Origin: JAGLTZ01 sp964637695
Lineage (GTDB): Bacteria > Blakebacterota > Blakebacteria > Blakebacterales > Blakebacteraceae
Reading direction: 5' to 3'
Length of the DNA stretch: 22,662 nucleotides
Assembly (NCBI GenBank): GCA_964637695.1
Contig: CAZWVF010000045.1
Span: 1-22,662 of the forward strand
Both the position numbers and the translations under genes were made by a program. The stretch's first letter is position 1. The number at the start of each line of letters is the position of its first letter. Below are positions 8,046-15,859 of the stretch, in pieces. The notes below the pieces were generated by a model. That model searched no databases and was not told the DNA's origin. It saw only the letters and a program-made list of their open reading frames with translations.

Positions 8046-8801
8046 TCATCTCTCATTCTGCACCATGTGCACCCGCCTTACAACAGCTATGGTGATCCGG
8101 CCCTTCAGATTTGCCGGATGGAGCATCCAGCGGAAATGCCTGCGGTACAGCCGGCGGTGATTGCTGTATTTCTTCCTCAGGAGCTTCCTTTTAAGCGCCA
8201 GCGCAAGAAGCGGATAGAAGAGAGGTGCAGAGAACCTCGATCCGCGCCTGATCCGGTTCGTCGTCAGATGAACAAGCTCACCGCCCGATCTCTCGAGGTG
8301 AAAGAGCAGCTCGGGCAGACTGATCGGATTGACGTGCTGCATGAAGTAATCGTCGAGTCCGGGATCGAGCGGCAGCGGTGCACAGTCGGTGTAACCGTAG
8401 AGGAAGAAGTGCCATCGCGATGAAAGGCTCAGAACATTGGGCGTCGTCACGATGAGAGTTCCCCCCACCTTCGTAACCCGCAGCAGATCCTTGATGAACC
8501 GTGCATGGTTCTCGACGTGTTCGATAACTTCGATTGAGACGACACAGTCAAATGATTCATCAGGAAGGGGAATGGTCTCGTTGAGGTTCGTCTGATGGAA
8601 GGGAATATCATCAGGCTTGAAGAGGGACTTCTGGTAATCACATGCTTCGACTCGATAACCGCGATCGGCCGCCACTCTGGAAAAATACCCTTCGCCGGCA
8701 CCTGCATCGAGAAGAGAAACATCCTCTCCTGCGGGCAGCAGTGAAAGCACTTTCGGATAGATATCGGGCTGAAAGGTAATGCCCTGAGGTTTCTCCGGCA
8801 T
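8046..8801 (-). CDS. Class I SAM-dependent methyltransferase
   Basis: The 251-residue protein has the SAM-binding motif I LLDAGAGEG (30-38), an acidic residue ending strand 2 (EACDYQ, about 53-57), the DESFDCVVSIEVIEHVEN region (81-98) typical of Methyltransf_11/UbiE-like folds, and GGTLIVTTPN after the central helices. The C-terminal third is rich in Arg and Lys (LLRKKYSNHRRLYRRHFRW), which may contact a membrane or a polyanionic substrate. The substrate is not evident; many relatives act on glycans, lipids or quinones. GGAGG sits eight bases before the ATG. The gene follows the mrf pair in the same direction after a gap of about 100 bases that contains a candidate promoter, so it may be transcribed both with them and alone. 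It ends against an SDR remnant. Confidence 0.8.
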   Translation of the reverse strand: MPEKPQGITFQPDIYPKVLSLLPAGEDVSLLDAGAGEGYFSRVAADRGYRVEACDYQKSLFKPDDIPFHQTNLNETIPLPDESFDCVVSIEVIEHVENHARFIKDLLRVTKVGGTLIVTTPNVLSLSSRWHFFLYGYTDCAPLPLDPGLDDYFMQHVNPISLPELLFHLERSGGELVHLTTNRIRRGSRFSAPLFYPLLALALKRKLLRKKYSNHRRLYRRHFRWMLHPANLKGRITIAVVRRVHMVQNER

Positions 8802-8855
8802 GGAAGCAGCCTCCAGATGATCTCCCTGTCCAATGTTCCGGTTTCCGGCGAGTTG

Positions 8856-8885
8856 ATAGTAGTAGAATTATTGAAGCCGGGGCAA
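8856..8885 (-). promoter_or_regulatory. Candidate promoter for the methyltransferase gene
   Basis: On the minus strand TTGCCC (8885-8880) and TACTAT (8861-8856) are separated by 18 bases, about 55 bases before the methyltransferase ATG. The match is moderate. Confidence 0.35.
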
Positions 8886-8901
8886 CCTGCGGGGAGACTG
8901 C

Positions 8902-10233
8902 CTATTCGTTTTCCAGCTTGCGGCGGAGGCGATCTGCTCTGTGAGCCAGTTGTTCCCTTATGCGTCGTGATGGTTTCTGACCGTTGGAGGCAACCATAGT
9001 CTGCTCGATGGCACTCTCTGCGTATTCAAGAGCCCGTGTGAAGTCGCGCGTTCTGTGCTCATAATGCTTGGCAGCCTCGACGTACGGTATGACATCGAAA
9101 GCGAGCTCACTGCTGACCTTCATCTGTCTCGAGATCAGTGCCTTCCACACCTCGAGCGCCTTGCTGTAATCCTCACCCCGCTTGTAGAGGAAACCGAGAT
9201 CACGCAGGTCACGGTATGTGGCGGCTCTCCGGGAACGGGCCTGTTCCAGGAGTTGAAGCGCCAGCTCCCTGTTCCCCCTCCTGCCGTGAAGACGTCCCAG
9301 ACCGGCGAGGGCACGCGGATCGAGTTCGGGTCTCTGGCAAAGATGGAGGAAATGGGCGGAGAGCGTCACCAGGGTGACTACATCGAGGAAATTGTGTTCG
9401 AATACCTTGATGAGTCCGCTGATGTCTCCGGTGGTCAGATAATCGAAATAAAGGCTTGGGATATCTGCTCCAGGGATGTCCCCGTTCCTGTACTGGCCCA
9501 TCAGTTCCTTTTCAAGTGTCTGCAGTCTGCAGTTCTCGAAGGTTCCGCCGTAGAGCATGCGTGCCGGGTAGAGAAGATCGAGGTGCGGCCATGTGGAGAG
9601 GTCACCGGCCAGCCGGTTCATCACCAGGCGGGTATCGAGCAGAGGCAGGTCATAGCGTTTGCCGTTGAAGGTCACCAGAACATCGTATTTTCGTGCGATC
9701 TCCCCGGCGCGGTAGAGGAGTGCAGTCTCCTCTCCGAAATCGCGCAGGAAGAGCTGCTCTACCACAAAGTCCTCCCCCTCCACCCAGCCCAAACCGAGCA
9801 GGATGACGTAGGTGCCTGTACCACCGGCCAGCCCGGTTGTCTCTGTATCCAGGAAGAGTGCGCGCCTCAGGTCGAAGTTCTCCAGGGAAGGATTTTCGAG
9901 CAGTACCGAGAGCACACCGGCTCCTTCGGAGGCTCCCTCGAAATCCTGAACGTGGGCCAGCTCCTTCAGCGGTACACTCCACCGGTACCGAAGTACTCTC
10001 CCCTCAGGAGTCTCTATCTCTTCTCCGTCCAGCTGCCCGGGAAACTGATCCACCCCCTCTTCCACTTTCCCGGCGGAATAAATTCGCGGGAGAGGCGTGT
10101 CACCTTCGTGCCCGCTTCCGGCCAGCGCCCGCTCCAGCCTTCTGCGCATGCCGGGACCCAGAGCGGAACCGGCCGATTTCACCTCGCCCCGTTCGAGAGC
10201 TTTTGCCAGACGGTTGCGGATATCTCTGGTCAC
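8902..10233 (-). CDS. mrfB: MrfB/YprB-type 3'-5' exonuclease (DEDD) with TPR-like tail
   Basis: The 443-residue protein has a central RNase H-like exonuclease domain (about 120-300). It contains FLDTETTG (Asp129, Glu131), TFNGKRYDLPLL around 188-199, Asp219 in HLDLL, and HNFLD (His280, Asp284), which together give the DEDD set of metal ligands. The C-terminal part (about 305-410) has alternating helices with A/L/G spacing like TPR repeats. This matches Bacillus subtilis YprB (MrfB), the exonuclease partner of helicase MrfA in repair of mitomycin C adducts and crosslinks independent of UvrABC. Here the ATG overlaps the mrfA stop by four bases (ATGA), so the two are translationally coupled. The N-terminal 100 residues are a poorly conserved basic region. 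Family assignment is strong; the mitomycin-repair role is carried over from Bacillus. Confidence 0.88.
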   Translation of the reverse strand: MTRDIRNRLAKALERGEVKSAGSALGPGMRRRLERALAGSGHEGDTPLPRIYSAGKVEEGVDQFPGQLDGEEIETPEGRVLRYRWSVPLKELAHVQDFEGASEGAGVLSVLLENPSLENFDLRRALFLDTETTGLAGGTGTYVILLGLGWVEGEDFVVEQLFLRDFGEETALLYRAGEIARKYDVLVTFNGKRYDLPLLDTRLVMNRLAGDLSTWPHLDLLYPARMLYGGTFENCRLQTLEKELMGQYRNGDIPGADIPSLYFDYLTTGDISGLIKVFEHNFLDVVTLVTLSAHFLHLCQRPELDPRALAGLGRLHGRRGNRELALQLLEQARSRRAATYRDLRDLGFLYKRGEDYSKALEVWKALISRQMKVSSELAFDVIPYVEAAKHYEHRTRDFTRALEYAESAIEQTMVASNGQKPSRRIREQLAHRADRLRRKLENE

Positions 10234-12851
10234 ACGGCAGCCTCAACAGGTGCCGTATCGGCTTCCGGTTCGATCCGGATCAGTTGCGACAGGATTTCGA
10301 GGGCAACAGACTTCCCCTCCTCACTCACCTCGCCCACAGGCCCCACGCACGACGGGCAGCCTTCTGTGCACCGGCAATTCGCGATCAGCCGGCGGGTTCC
10401 CTTCAGAATGTCTTCGGCGAGGTCGTAGAGGGAAGAACTGAAACCGATACCGCCCGGATAGTTGTCGTACAGGAAGATGGTGGGCTGGAAGGTTTCAAGT
10501 TCCTCCAGGTCGATATCCATCTCGTTGCCACCGATCCCGGTGCTGTATCTCATTCCCCTGCTTCCTCTTCCAAGACTGGCATGCCACGCGGCTGATTTAT
10601 CTCCCACACTGCGTCCCAGATCGCGGATATCGCACATCATGTAGAGAGAAGCCACCTCCTGAAGTGCATAGGCGATTCCGAACATTCCATCCACTATACC
10701 GGACCTGGAGCGATTGAGCGGTTCCAGGACATGCTCGGGCACCGTTAACCAGTAGGAAGTGGTATGCATCTCGTGATCTGGAAGGTTGACGTCCCCGTAC
10801 CCCACATTCTCCGATGTATAGAATTTGATCTTCTTGAAGCCCGAGACGTGCGTAAGGACATGCACCTCGCCGCATTCGGAGATATGTCCACCCGCATCTG
10901 ATCCTCTGCCTGCTTCATTTCCGGTATCTCTGGTATCTCTCTCCAAAAGCCTTCTGTCGGCGGCGACTCCCACTCCGGCCAGCGGCTGCTGATCCATCAC
11001 CTCCCTGTCCTCTCCGGCAGTAACGGCATCTCCCGACACGAACGCCTCCGGTGCGGTTGAATCGAACACGTCGAGGATGCGAACGCGCGTATAGCTGATC
11101 GCGTCGGTGTAGAAATCTGTATCGACACTGCGGACGTAGGCTTTCCGATTGTCGTAATCCAGACGCTCCACCTGGTACTGTTGCGACTGGACCATATAGA
11201 TGGCGCCCTCGTACAGGGTCACCGGTGCAGAATCGAAATCGACTTCGGCCAGTACGCTCGTCCCGTTACTCCGGTCGATCACGACGAAGTTCTCCGGATC
11301 GGCACTGCGGAGGCTGACCTGGTCTGCCGGGTACGCGTCCTGCATCCAGTGCCACTTCCTCCCCGCCCTGTTGAGTACCTTCTGCTCCACCAGGTAATCG
11401 AGTATCTCCTCCAGCGGCTCGCTGCCGAACGATTCCCCCTCCTCGAAGGGCAGTTCGAAGGCGGCGCATTTGATGTGGCTGACCAGAATGAGCAGGTTGT
11501 CAGGATTTATGCGGCCGTGTTCGGGGCTGGCGCCGAAGAAGTAGTCGGGATGGGTAACCATGAACTGATCGAGCGGGCGCGAAGAGGCTACCATGACCGC
11601 TACCGAAGTTTCCGACCGCCGGCCCGCCCTGCCTGCCTGCTGCCATGCACTGGCGATCGAACCGGGATAACCGGCCATCACGCACGCCTGCAGGTCACCT
11701 ATGTCTATGCCCAGTTCGAGAGCGTTGGTGGATACGACTCCGCGGATCGTGCCCGACCTCAGGCCGGCCTCTATCTCCCTGCGCATGCCGGGCAGGTAAC
11801 CCCCGCGGTAACCCCTGATCGTGTCCTCATTTACCCGTTTTTTATCGAAGGTATCCTTCAGATATTTCGTCAGCACCTCTACATGCAGACGCGAACCGGC
11901 GAACACGATCGTCTGGGCCCCACCTCTGATGAAGAGCCGCGCCCATTTGCGGGCGTGACTGATCGCCCCCGCCCTTATTCCAAGCTGTTCGTTGATTACA
12001 GGCGGATTGTAGAGCACGAAGAACTTGCGTGCCTGGGGTGCTCCGTTCTCATCAACCAGCTCGACCGGCCTTTCCAGCAGGGCTTCGGCCAGTTCTTTCG
12101 GGTTGGCGATCGTGGCTGATGCACAGATGAAGATGGGATCAGAACCGTAGAAGCGGCAGATCCTCTGCAGCCTTCTGAAGAGATTGGCGAGGTGGCTTCC
12201 GAATACTCCCCTGTAGGTATGCAGTTCGTCCACCACGACAAACCGCAGGTTCTCGAAAAGTTTCTGCCAGCGCGTGTGATGCGGAAGTATTCCCTGATGG
12301 AGCATGTCGGGATTGGTCACCACCAGATGCCCCTGAGCGCGTATCGCCCTGCGTGCATCGGCGGGAGTGTCACCGTCGTAGGTAAATGTCTTGATATCGG
12401 CCTCGAGAGCGTCGATCACTTCCTGCAGTTCATTGACCTGGTCCTGGCTGAGCGCTTTGGTCGGGAAGAGGTAGAGCGCCCTGGCCGCCGGATCATTCAG
12501 GATCGCCTGCAGGATGGGGACGTTATAGCAGAGGGTCTTGCCCGAAGCGGTGGGAGTTACCACAACCACGTCCCTGCCGGCGAATACGTGCTGCCACGTC
12601 CGGCTCTGCTGGATATAGGGTTGAATGATTCCGCGCATCGCGCAGGCCTGGCGCAGTGAGGAATCTATGGCCTCGGGCCATTCTGTGCAGCGGGCAGGAC
12701 GCGCCTCGATCCGGCGCACCGCTGTAATGGCTTCGCTCGCCCAGTCCCTTTCGAAAACCCGTCCGAGAAAATCTTCGAAAGCTGCCTTTTCGTCGATAAA
12801 TTGATCCATACGGTCCGCAAAGAATGTCGGGCCTCCGACAACCTGCTCCAT
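10230..12851 (-). CDS. mrfA: MrfA/YprA-type DEAD/DEAH helicase with C-terminal zinc-binding cysteines (DUF1998)
   Basis: The 873-residue protein is a superfamily 2 helicase. It has a region before Walker A with RGIIQPYIQQ and QHVFAGRD, Walker A TPTASGKT (99-106), Walker B VVVDELH (205-211), motif III SAT (245-247), STNALELGIDIG (374-385) and motif VI QQAGRAGRR (404-412). The C-terminal part carries HVSGFKKIKFYT, a DUF1998 hallmark, and four cysteines CRCTEGCPSC (826-835) expected to bind zinc. With mrfB downstream it forms the MrfAB repair pair known from Bacillus. An insertion of about 55 residues rich in Asp, Gly, Arg and Glu (about 602-658) precedes the DUF1998 region and looks unstructured. 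The ATG has GGAGG only 14 bases upstream, so initiation is not optimal, but no in-frame ATG, GTG or TTG lies between it and the preceding stop. Confidence 0.9.
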   Translation of the reverse strand: MEQVVGGPTFFADRMDQFIDEKAAFEDFLGRVFERDWASEAITAVRRIEARPARCTEWPEAIDSSLRQACAMRGIIQPYIQQSRTWQHVFAGRDVVVVTPTASGKTLCYNVPILQAILNDPAARALYLFPTKALSQDQVNELQEVIDALEADIKTFTYDGDTPADARRAIRAQGHLVVTNPDMLHQGILPHHTRWQKLFENLRFVVVDELHTYRGVFGSHLANLFRRLQRICRFYGSDPIFICASATIANPKELAEALLERPVELVDENGAPQARKFFVLYNPPVINEQLGIRAGAISHARKWARLFIRGGAQTIVFAGSRLHVEVLTKYLKDTFDKKRVNEDTIRGYRGGYLPGMRREIEAGLRSGTIRGVVSTNALELGIDIGDLQACVMAGYPGSIASAWQQAGRAGRRSETSVAVMVASSRPLDQFMVTHPDYFFGASPEHGRINPDNLLILVSHIKCAAFELPFEEGESFGSEPLEEILDYLVEQKVLNRAGRKWHWMQDAYPADQVSLRSADPENFVVIDRSNGTSVLAEVDFDSAPVTLYEGAIYMVQSQQYQVERLDYDNRKAYVRSVDTDFYTDAISYTRVRILDVFDSTAPEAFVSGDAVTAGEDREVMDQQPLAGVGVAADRRLLERDTRDTGNEAGRGSDAGGHISECGEVHVLTHVSGFKKIKFYTSENVGYGDVNLPDHEMHTTSYWLTVPEHVLEPLNRSRSGIVDGMFGIAYALQEVASLYMMCDIRDLGRSVGDKSAAWHASLGRGSRGMRYSTGIGGNEMDIDLEELETFQPTIFLYDNYPGGIGFSSSLYDLAEDILKGTRRLIANCRCTEGCPSCVGPVGEVSEEGKSVALEILSQLIRIEPEADTAPVEAAV

Positions 12852-12957
12852 CCCGACACCCTGTTCCTCCGAAAGCTGTTGGAACCGCTGTATAATATTT
12901 ATATTCGCTTTTTTTTCGCCTCCCCGTCAAGGTCCCATACCAAGTGCACAGCTTCGT

Positions 12958-12983
12958 AATTACGCTGGCATTCGAGCGTGATT
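12958..12983. promoter_or_regulatory. Inverted repeat, candidate operator
   Basis: Arms AATTACGCT (12958-12966) and AGCGTGATT (12975-12983) match over nine bases with one difference and an eight-base spacer. No U-tract follows on either strand, so an operator upstream of the promoter is more likely than a terminator. Confidence 0.35.
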
Positions 12984-12995
12984 CTTGAGAGGCTA

Positions 12996-13025
12996 TTCAC
13001 TCACTGCGGTGTCAAATGATATAAT
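12996..13025 (+). promoter_or_regulatory. Extended -10 promoter for the tandem secreted protein genes
   Basis: A consensus TATAAT (13020-13025) is preceded by TG one base upstream (extended -10) and by TTCACT (12996-13001) at an 18-base spacing. Transcription should start near 13032, giving a leader of about 125 nt before the ATG at 13158. Confidence 0.65.
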
Positions 13026-13026
13026 C

Positions 13027-13064
13027 ACCGTGAGAGAGTCGAAGCATCTGATGGCTCTCATGGT
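13027..13064 (+). promoter_or_regulatory. Ten-base dyad spanning the predicted transcription start
   Basis: ACCGTGAGAG (13027-13036) and CTCTCATGGT (13055-13064) are complementary over ten bases with one G-U pair and an 18-base loop. Because it begins just after the -10 it could be an operator; most of it would also be in the mRNA, as a hairpin at the 5' end. Confidence 0.4.
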
Positions 13065-13077
13065 ATTCAATAATGAC

Positions 13078-13116
13078 CACCCGTACTGAGCCCCGACCTG
13101 GGGATCGACACGGGTG
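13078..13116 (+). promoter_or_regulatory. Nested hairpin in the leader of the secreted protein gene
   Basis: Perfect seven-base arms CACCCGT (13078-13084) and ACGGGTG (13110-13116) enclose a second stem CCCC/GGGG (13091-13094 with 13100-13103). It sits between the promoter and the ribosome binding site GGAGGAGG (13141-13148). It may stabilise the mRNA or regulate it. Confidence 0.4.
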
Positions 13117-13157
13117 TGACGATGCAAGAGAGTCACCACTGGAGGAGGACAACGAAA

Positions 13158-13670
13158 ATGGTCCGTTCAACAAGTTTATTATTTACACCTCTGGCTTTCC
13201 TGGTCTGCATTCTTCTCATACCCGACCTGGCTGCAGCACAGACCGATTTATCAGGCACATGGACCTACAGCCAGTCGAAGAGTGACCAGCCGACCGGTGG
13301 CGGCGGCGGTCGCGGCCGGATGATGAGTGGAGGCAACTCCGATCTGACCATCACGCAGGAAGGCAATACCATAACGATCAAATCAATGAGACAGGGACGG
13401 GAAGGTGCCCGGGAAGTAACCGATACATACGTGGCCGACGGCGAACCGCACGAGGTTCAGAGCGGCCGCGGCAGCTCAACGGTTACGGCCAGTTGGAAGG
13501 AAAGTGTGCTGATAGTAGCGAGATCCCTTTCCACCCGGATGGGGGACGTCACTATAACAACCTCCTACGCGCTGCAGACCGACGGAAAGGAACTGGTTGT
13601 CACCAGAAAGATGCCGGCAATGGGTGGCCGCAGTGGCGGCACCGTGAAGAGTGTTTACGACAAGAAATAG
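13158..13670 (+). CDS. Small secreted 'LSGTW' beta-rich protein
   Basis: The chosen ATG at 13158 follows GGAGGAGG with nine bases between and gives 170 residues. An upstream in-frame GTG at 13116 would add 14 unlikely residues before the signal peptide. The product starts with a clear signal peptide (VRSTSLLFTPLAFLVCILL, cleaved near AAAQ), then TDLSGTWTYSQSKSD, a Gly-rich flexible stretch (about 42-53) and alternating strands (SDLTITQEGNTITIKS, then VTDTYVADGE, then STVTASWKESVLIVAR). It is paralogous to the next gene and shares the layout of the C-terminal domain of the protein at 752. Likely a periplasmic or secreted lipocalin-like barrel; ligand unknown. Driven by the extended -10 promoter. 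Confidence 0.8.
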   Translation: MVRSTSLLFTPLAFLVCILLIPDLAAAQTDLSGTWTYSQSKSDQPTGGGGGRGRMMSGGNSDLTITQEGNTITIKSMRQGREGAREVTDTYVADGEPHEVQSGRGSSTVTASWKESVLIVARSLSTRMGDVTITTSYALQTDGKELVVTRKMPAMGGRSGGTVKSVYDKK

Positions 13671-13686
13671 CATGAGGGCACAGAAA

Positions 13687-14253
13687 ATGAACCAGGTAAT
13701 TCGCAAACTCTCTCTTCCCTCGAGTGTGTTGTTCCTGCTTCTCTGCCTGCCCGCTCCTGCAGGCGCTCAAACCCCCGATCTTTCAGGCAGGTGGATCCTG
13801 CAGAAGGACAACAGCATAATCCCGCAGGGTACCGGTGGGGGTGGCAGCCGCGGTGGTAGAGGATCCATGAGAAGTATGGGCGTGGCCGGTTCAGGCCTGA
13901 CGATCGATATGAGGATCACACACGAAGAGAACAGCATCACAATCGCCAGGGTGATCGAAGGAAGAAGAGGAGATCGCACCAGGACTGCAGAGACCTTCAC
14001 GACGGACGGCGAGCCCTACGTTATTGAGACCGACGCGGGTGAGATTACGATCACGGCAAAATGGATGCGCAACTCCCTGGTCGTGGATCGTTCCCAGACC
14101 ATGGATATGAGGGGTCGTGAAATGACCTTAAAGACCACCGAAACCTATACGCTGAATGAGGACGGCACCTGGATGATGGTTTTCATTCAGCCCCCATCCA
14201 TGGGTGGGACCCAGCCAACCCCTTTGACTCTCAATTACGAGAAGAGAAGGTAG
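13687..14253 (+). CDS. Small secreted 'LSGRW' beta-rich protein, paralogue of the preceding gene
   Basis: The ATG at 13687 (188 residues) has GAGGG eight bases upstream and lies 16 bases after the preceding stop. In-frame ATGs at 13651 and 13672 would overlap or abut the previous gene without a ribosome binding site. A signal peptide (SSVLFLLLCLPAPAGAQ) leads into TPDLSGRWILQKDNS, a Gly/Ser/Arg-rich segment (about 45-62), and the strand pattern DMRITHEENSITIARV, then ETFTTDGEPY, then EITITAKWMRNSLVVDR. The last two correspond closely to VTDTYVADGEPH and STVTASWKESVLIVAR of its neighbour, so the pair arose by tandem duplication. Function unknown. Just after its stop lies the 179-bp palindromic repeat, which may end its transcript. 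Confidence 0.8.
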   Translation: MNQVIRKLSLPSSVLFLLLCLPAPAGAQTPDLSGRWILQKDNSIIPQGTGGGGSRGGRGSMRSMGVAGSGLTIDMRITHEENSITIARVIEGRRGDRTRTAETFTTDGEPYVIETDAGEITITAKWMRNSLVVDRSQTMDMRGREMTLKTTETYTLNEDGTWMMVFIQPPSMGGTQPTPLTLNYEKRR

Positions 14254-14273
14254 TGCAGAAATCAGAGGATAGT

Positions 14274-14452
14274 AGAGCCTGTCTGAGAAACCGACGGTAG
14301 CGAGGGTTACGCTGGCGCCGGATGGCAAGGCGGTCGAGCGGAATACCCGGAGACGTAGCCACTGCGCTACGTCGAGGACATTCTGCGAAGATCAACGCAA
14401 TCAGCCGGATGCCGGCGCAAGCCGCAGCCGTAGTGTTTTTCAGACAGGCTCT
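14274..14452. repeat. 179-bp MITE-like imperfect palindrome
   Basis: Both ends carry AGAGCCTGTCTGA reading inward (14274-14286, and 14452-14440 on the other strand). Similarity between the arms continues: GACGGTAGCGAGGGTTACGC on the left corresponds to TACGGCTGCGGCTTGCGC on the right. The centre is a hairpin GACGTAG/CTACGTC (14352-14358 with 14367-14373). Nearly the whole element could fold on itself. It has no transposase gene and fills the space between two convergent genes, ending six bases from the permease stop. It looks like a non-autonomous palindromic repeat; I recall the GAGCCTGTCTGA end sequence from other genomes but cannot check this. TA occurs near both outer edges but a clean target duplication is not visible. 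Confidence 0.75.
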
Positions 14453-14458
14453 TAACGC

Positions 14459-15859
14459 TCAGAAGTAGCGCAGGGCTACGACGGGATCCACCCTCGCGGC
14501 CCTGCGCGCCGGATAGAATCCTGCCGCCAGACTGACCAGAAGGGCGAAGGCGAGTCCGCCGGCAATCAGCCACGGAGGGAAGGCGACAAAGTCGACCTGC
14601 ATCTCCCCCATCTTCATGAACTGGTAATTGGCTATCATATTGGTGATCCTGGCGACCACCCAGCCCAGAAGGAGCCCCCCCACTCCACCGAGCAGACCGA
14701 TAATCCCCGCCTCCGAAAGAAAGAGCCGCATTACATCCAGATCGGTTGCTCCCATCGCCTTCAGCAGTCCGATCTCCCTGGTCCTCTCCAGCACCGCCAT
14801 GATGAGCGTATTGATTATCATCATGGCCGCCACCAGCAGGCTGATACCGCCGACAGTTGCCAGGAATGTGTTCATGAAGAGAAAACCGAGCCTGATCTCG
14901 TCCATCTGATCCAGGATCGAGTCTGCCCTGAAACCCATCTCGACGATAGATTCCTGTACCTCCCTGACAGCCAGAATATCATCTGTGAGAACCTGCACCA
15001 GGGGATATCCCTCTCCGGCCGCCTCCCCGGTCAGAATCGACTCGAGATTCCGGAAGGTCCGGGCATAGAGAGGTTCTATCATATCGACAGGTACATAGAG
15101 GGAAATTCCGAGAAAATCGGTGAGCGTGCCTGCCCCATCCACTACGCCGATAATCGTGAGTTCCAGACGCACCGGCTGCACTATTCCGAACGGCATCCTC
15201 TGTAGAAACCTTTCTATCGGCAGGCCGCTCAATACCGATGGAAGGTCCATACCTTCCAGCAGAGACCCCTCACTCCCAGGTTCTTCTGCATCTGCCGATC
15301 CTCCCGGCAGCCTGGCGACCATGAAGGAGACCTTCTGCCCGACCAGGGTATCGGGTTCCACCCCCTCGGGCAGCAGCCGTCGTGCCGCCCTTGTGGATAT
15401 TACCATCCCTCCTGTCTCACCCCTGTCGTAGATCCGACCCGCCAGCAGTGAGACCTTCTCCCGTTCGATCTGTTCCTGCAGCACCCTGGCGGGCATCCCC
15501 TCCAGGCTGAGAAACTGCTGTGTATCCCCGACCAGAAGCAGTCCCGGCACGGCAAGCACGGGATAGGCGTCTCTGGCACCCGGCAGTTTTCTCATCGCTT
15601 CCATCGTCTCGGCATTCAGAACGGACAGTGAATCCTGTACGGCATCTTCACTGCGACCGCGAGGCCGGACGGTCACCGAGGTGAGCAGGTTCTCCTCGTT
15701 GAACGCCTGCATTACGTTCCTCTGGGTTCCCACCCCCACAGAAACCATGCTGGTCATGGCTCCTATCCCGATACTTACACCTGCCGCGGTAAGAATGGTC
15801 CTCAATCTGGTTTTGGCCAGATTGCTCACGGCGTACTGGAACTGATCCCTGAAAATCAC
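14459..15859 (-). CDS. MacB/FtsX-type ABC transporter permease
   Basis: I take the GTG at 15859 as the start (466 residues). It overlaps the ATPase stop as GTGA and has GGGAGA about eight bases upstream; a TTG at 15874 lacks this. The protein has an N-terminal TM helix (TILTAAGVSIGIGAMTSMV), a large periplasmic MacB_PCD-type domain (about 45-310) and three C-terminal TM helices (SLLVAAMMIINTLIMAVLE, AGIIGLLGGVGGLLLGWVV, LIAGGLAFALLVSLAAGFY). Between the first two of these is the coupling helix TREIGLLKAMGA. This is the standard layout of MacB or LolC/E permeases, which transmit force from cytoplasmic ATP hydrolysis to the periplasm. Substrate unknown; no MacA-like adaptor gene is seen. It is the last gene of the minus operon with the ATPase and the tandem-receiver regulator. 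Confidence 0.88.
   Translation of the reverse strand: MIFRDQFQYAVSNLAKTRLRTILTAAGVSIGIGAMTSMVSVGVGTQRNVMQAFNEENLLTSVTVRPRGRSEDAVQDSLSVLNAETMEAMRKLPGARDAYPVLAVPGLLLVGDTQQFLSLEGMPARVLQEQIEREKVSLLAGRIYDRGETGGMVISTRAARRLLPEGVEPDTLVGQKVSFMVARLPGGSADAEEPGSEGSLLEGMDLPSVLSGLPIERFLQRMPFGIVQPVRLELTIIGVVDGAGTLTDFLGISLYVPVDMIEPLYARTFRNLESILTGEAAGEGYPLVQVLTDDILAVREVQESIVEMGFRADSILDQMDEIRLGFLFMNTFLATVGGISLLVAAMMIINTLIMAVLERTREIGLLKAMGATDLDVMRLFLSEAGIIGLLGGVGGLLLGWVVARITNMIANYQFMKMGEMQVDFVAFPPWLIAGGLAFALLVSLAAGFYPARRAARVDPVVALRYF

Larger units (their letters stand above)
12852..13157. other. Divergent intergenic region between mrfA and the small secreted protein genes
   Basis: These 306 bases contain no gene. 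Near mrfA there is an AT-rich block with an eight-base T run (12909-12916) and, on the minus strand, a TTGACG (12930-12925) without a well-spaced -10. Further right come a dyad (12958-12983), a good extended -10 promoter (12996-13025), a dyad over the likely transcription start (13027-13064) and a nested leader hairpin (13078-13116). I see no LexA-type site. Confidence 0.7.

Noticed and set aside
9055..10428. 457-residue open frame on the plus strand across mrfB
   Set aside because: It lies antisense to the exonuclease gene with intact DEDD motifs. The long frame reflects codon bias in a GC-rich gene.
12880..12910. CTGT near an AT-rich stretch upstream of mrfA as a LexA/SOS box
   Set aside because: Only one half-site is present; there is no matching ACAG, and no GAAC-N4-GTTC. 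SOS control is not supported.
12900..12930. TTGACG with downstream TATAAA on the minus strand as an mrfA promoter
   Set aside because: The spacing is about 21 bases, too long for a standard promoter, and closer -10 alternatives match poorly. Mentioned only as part of the intergenic description.
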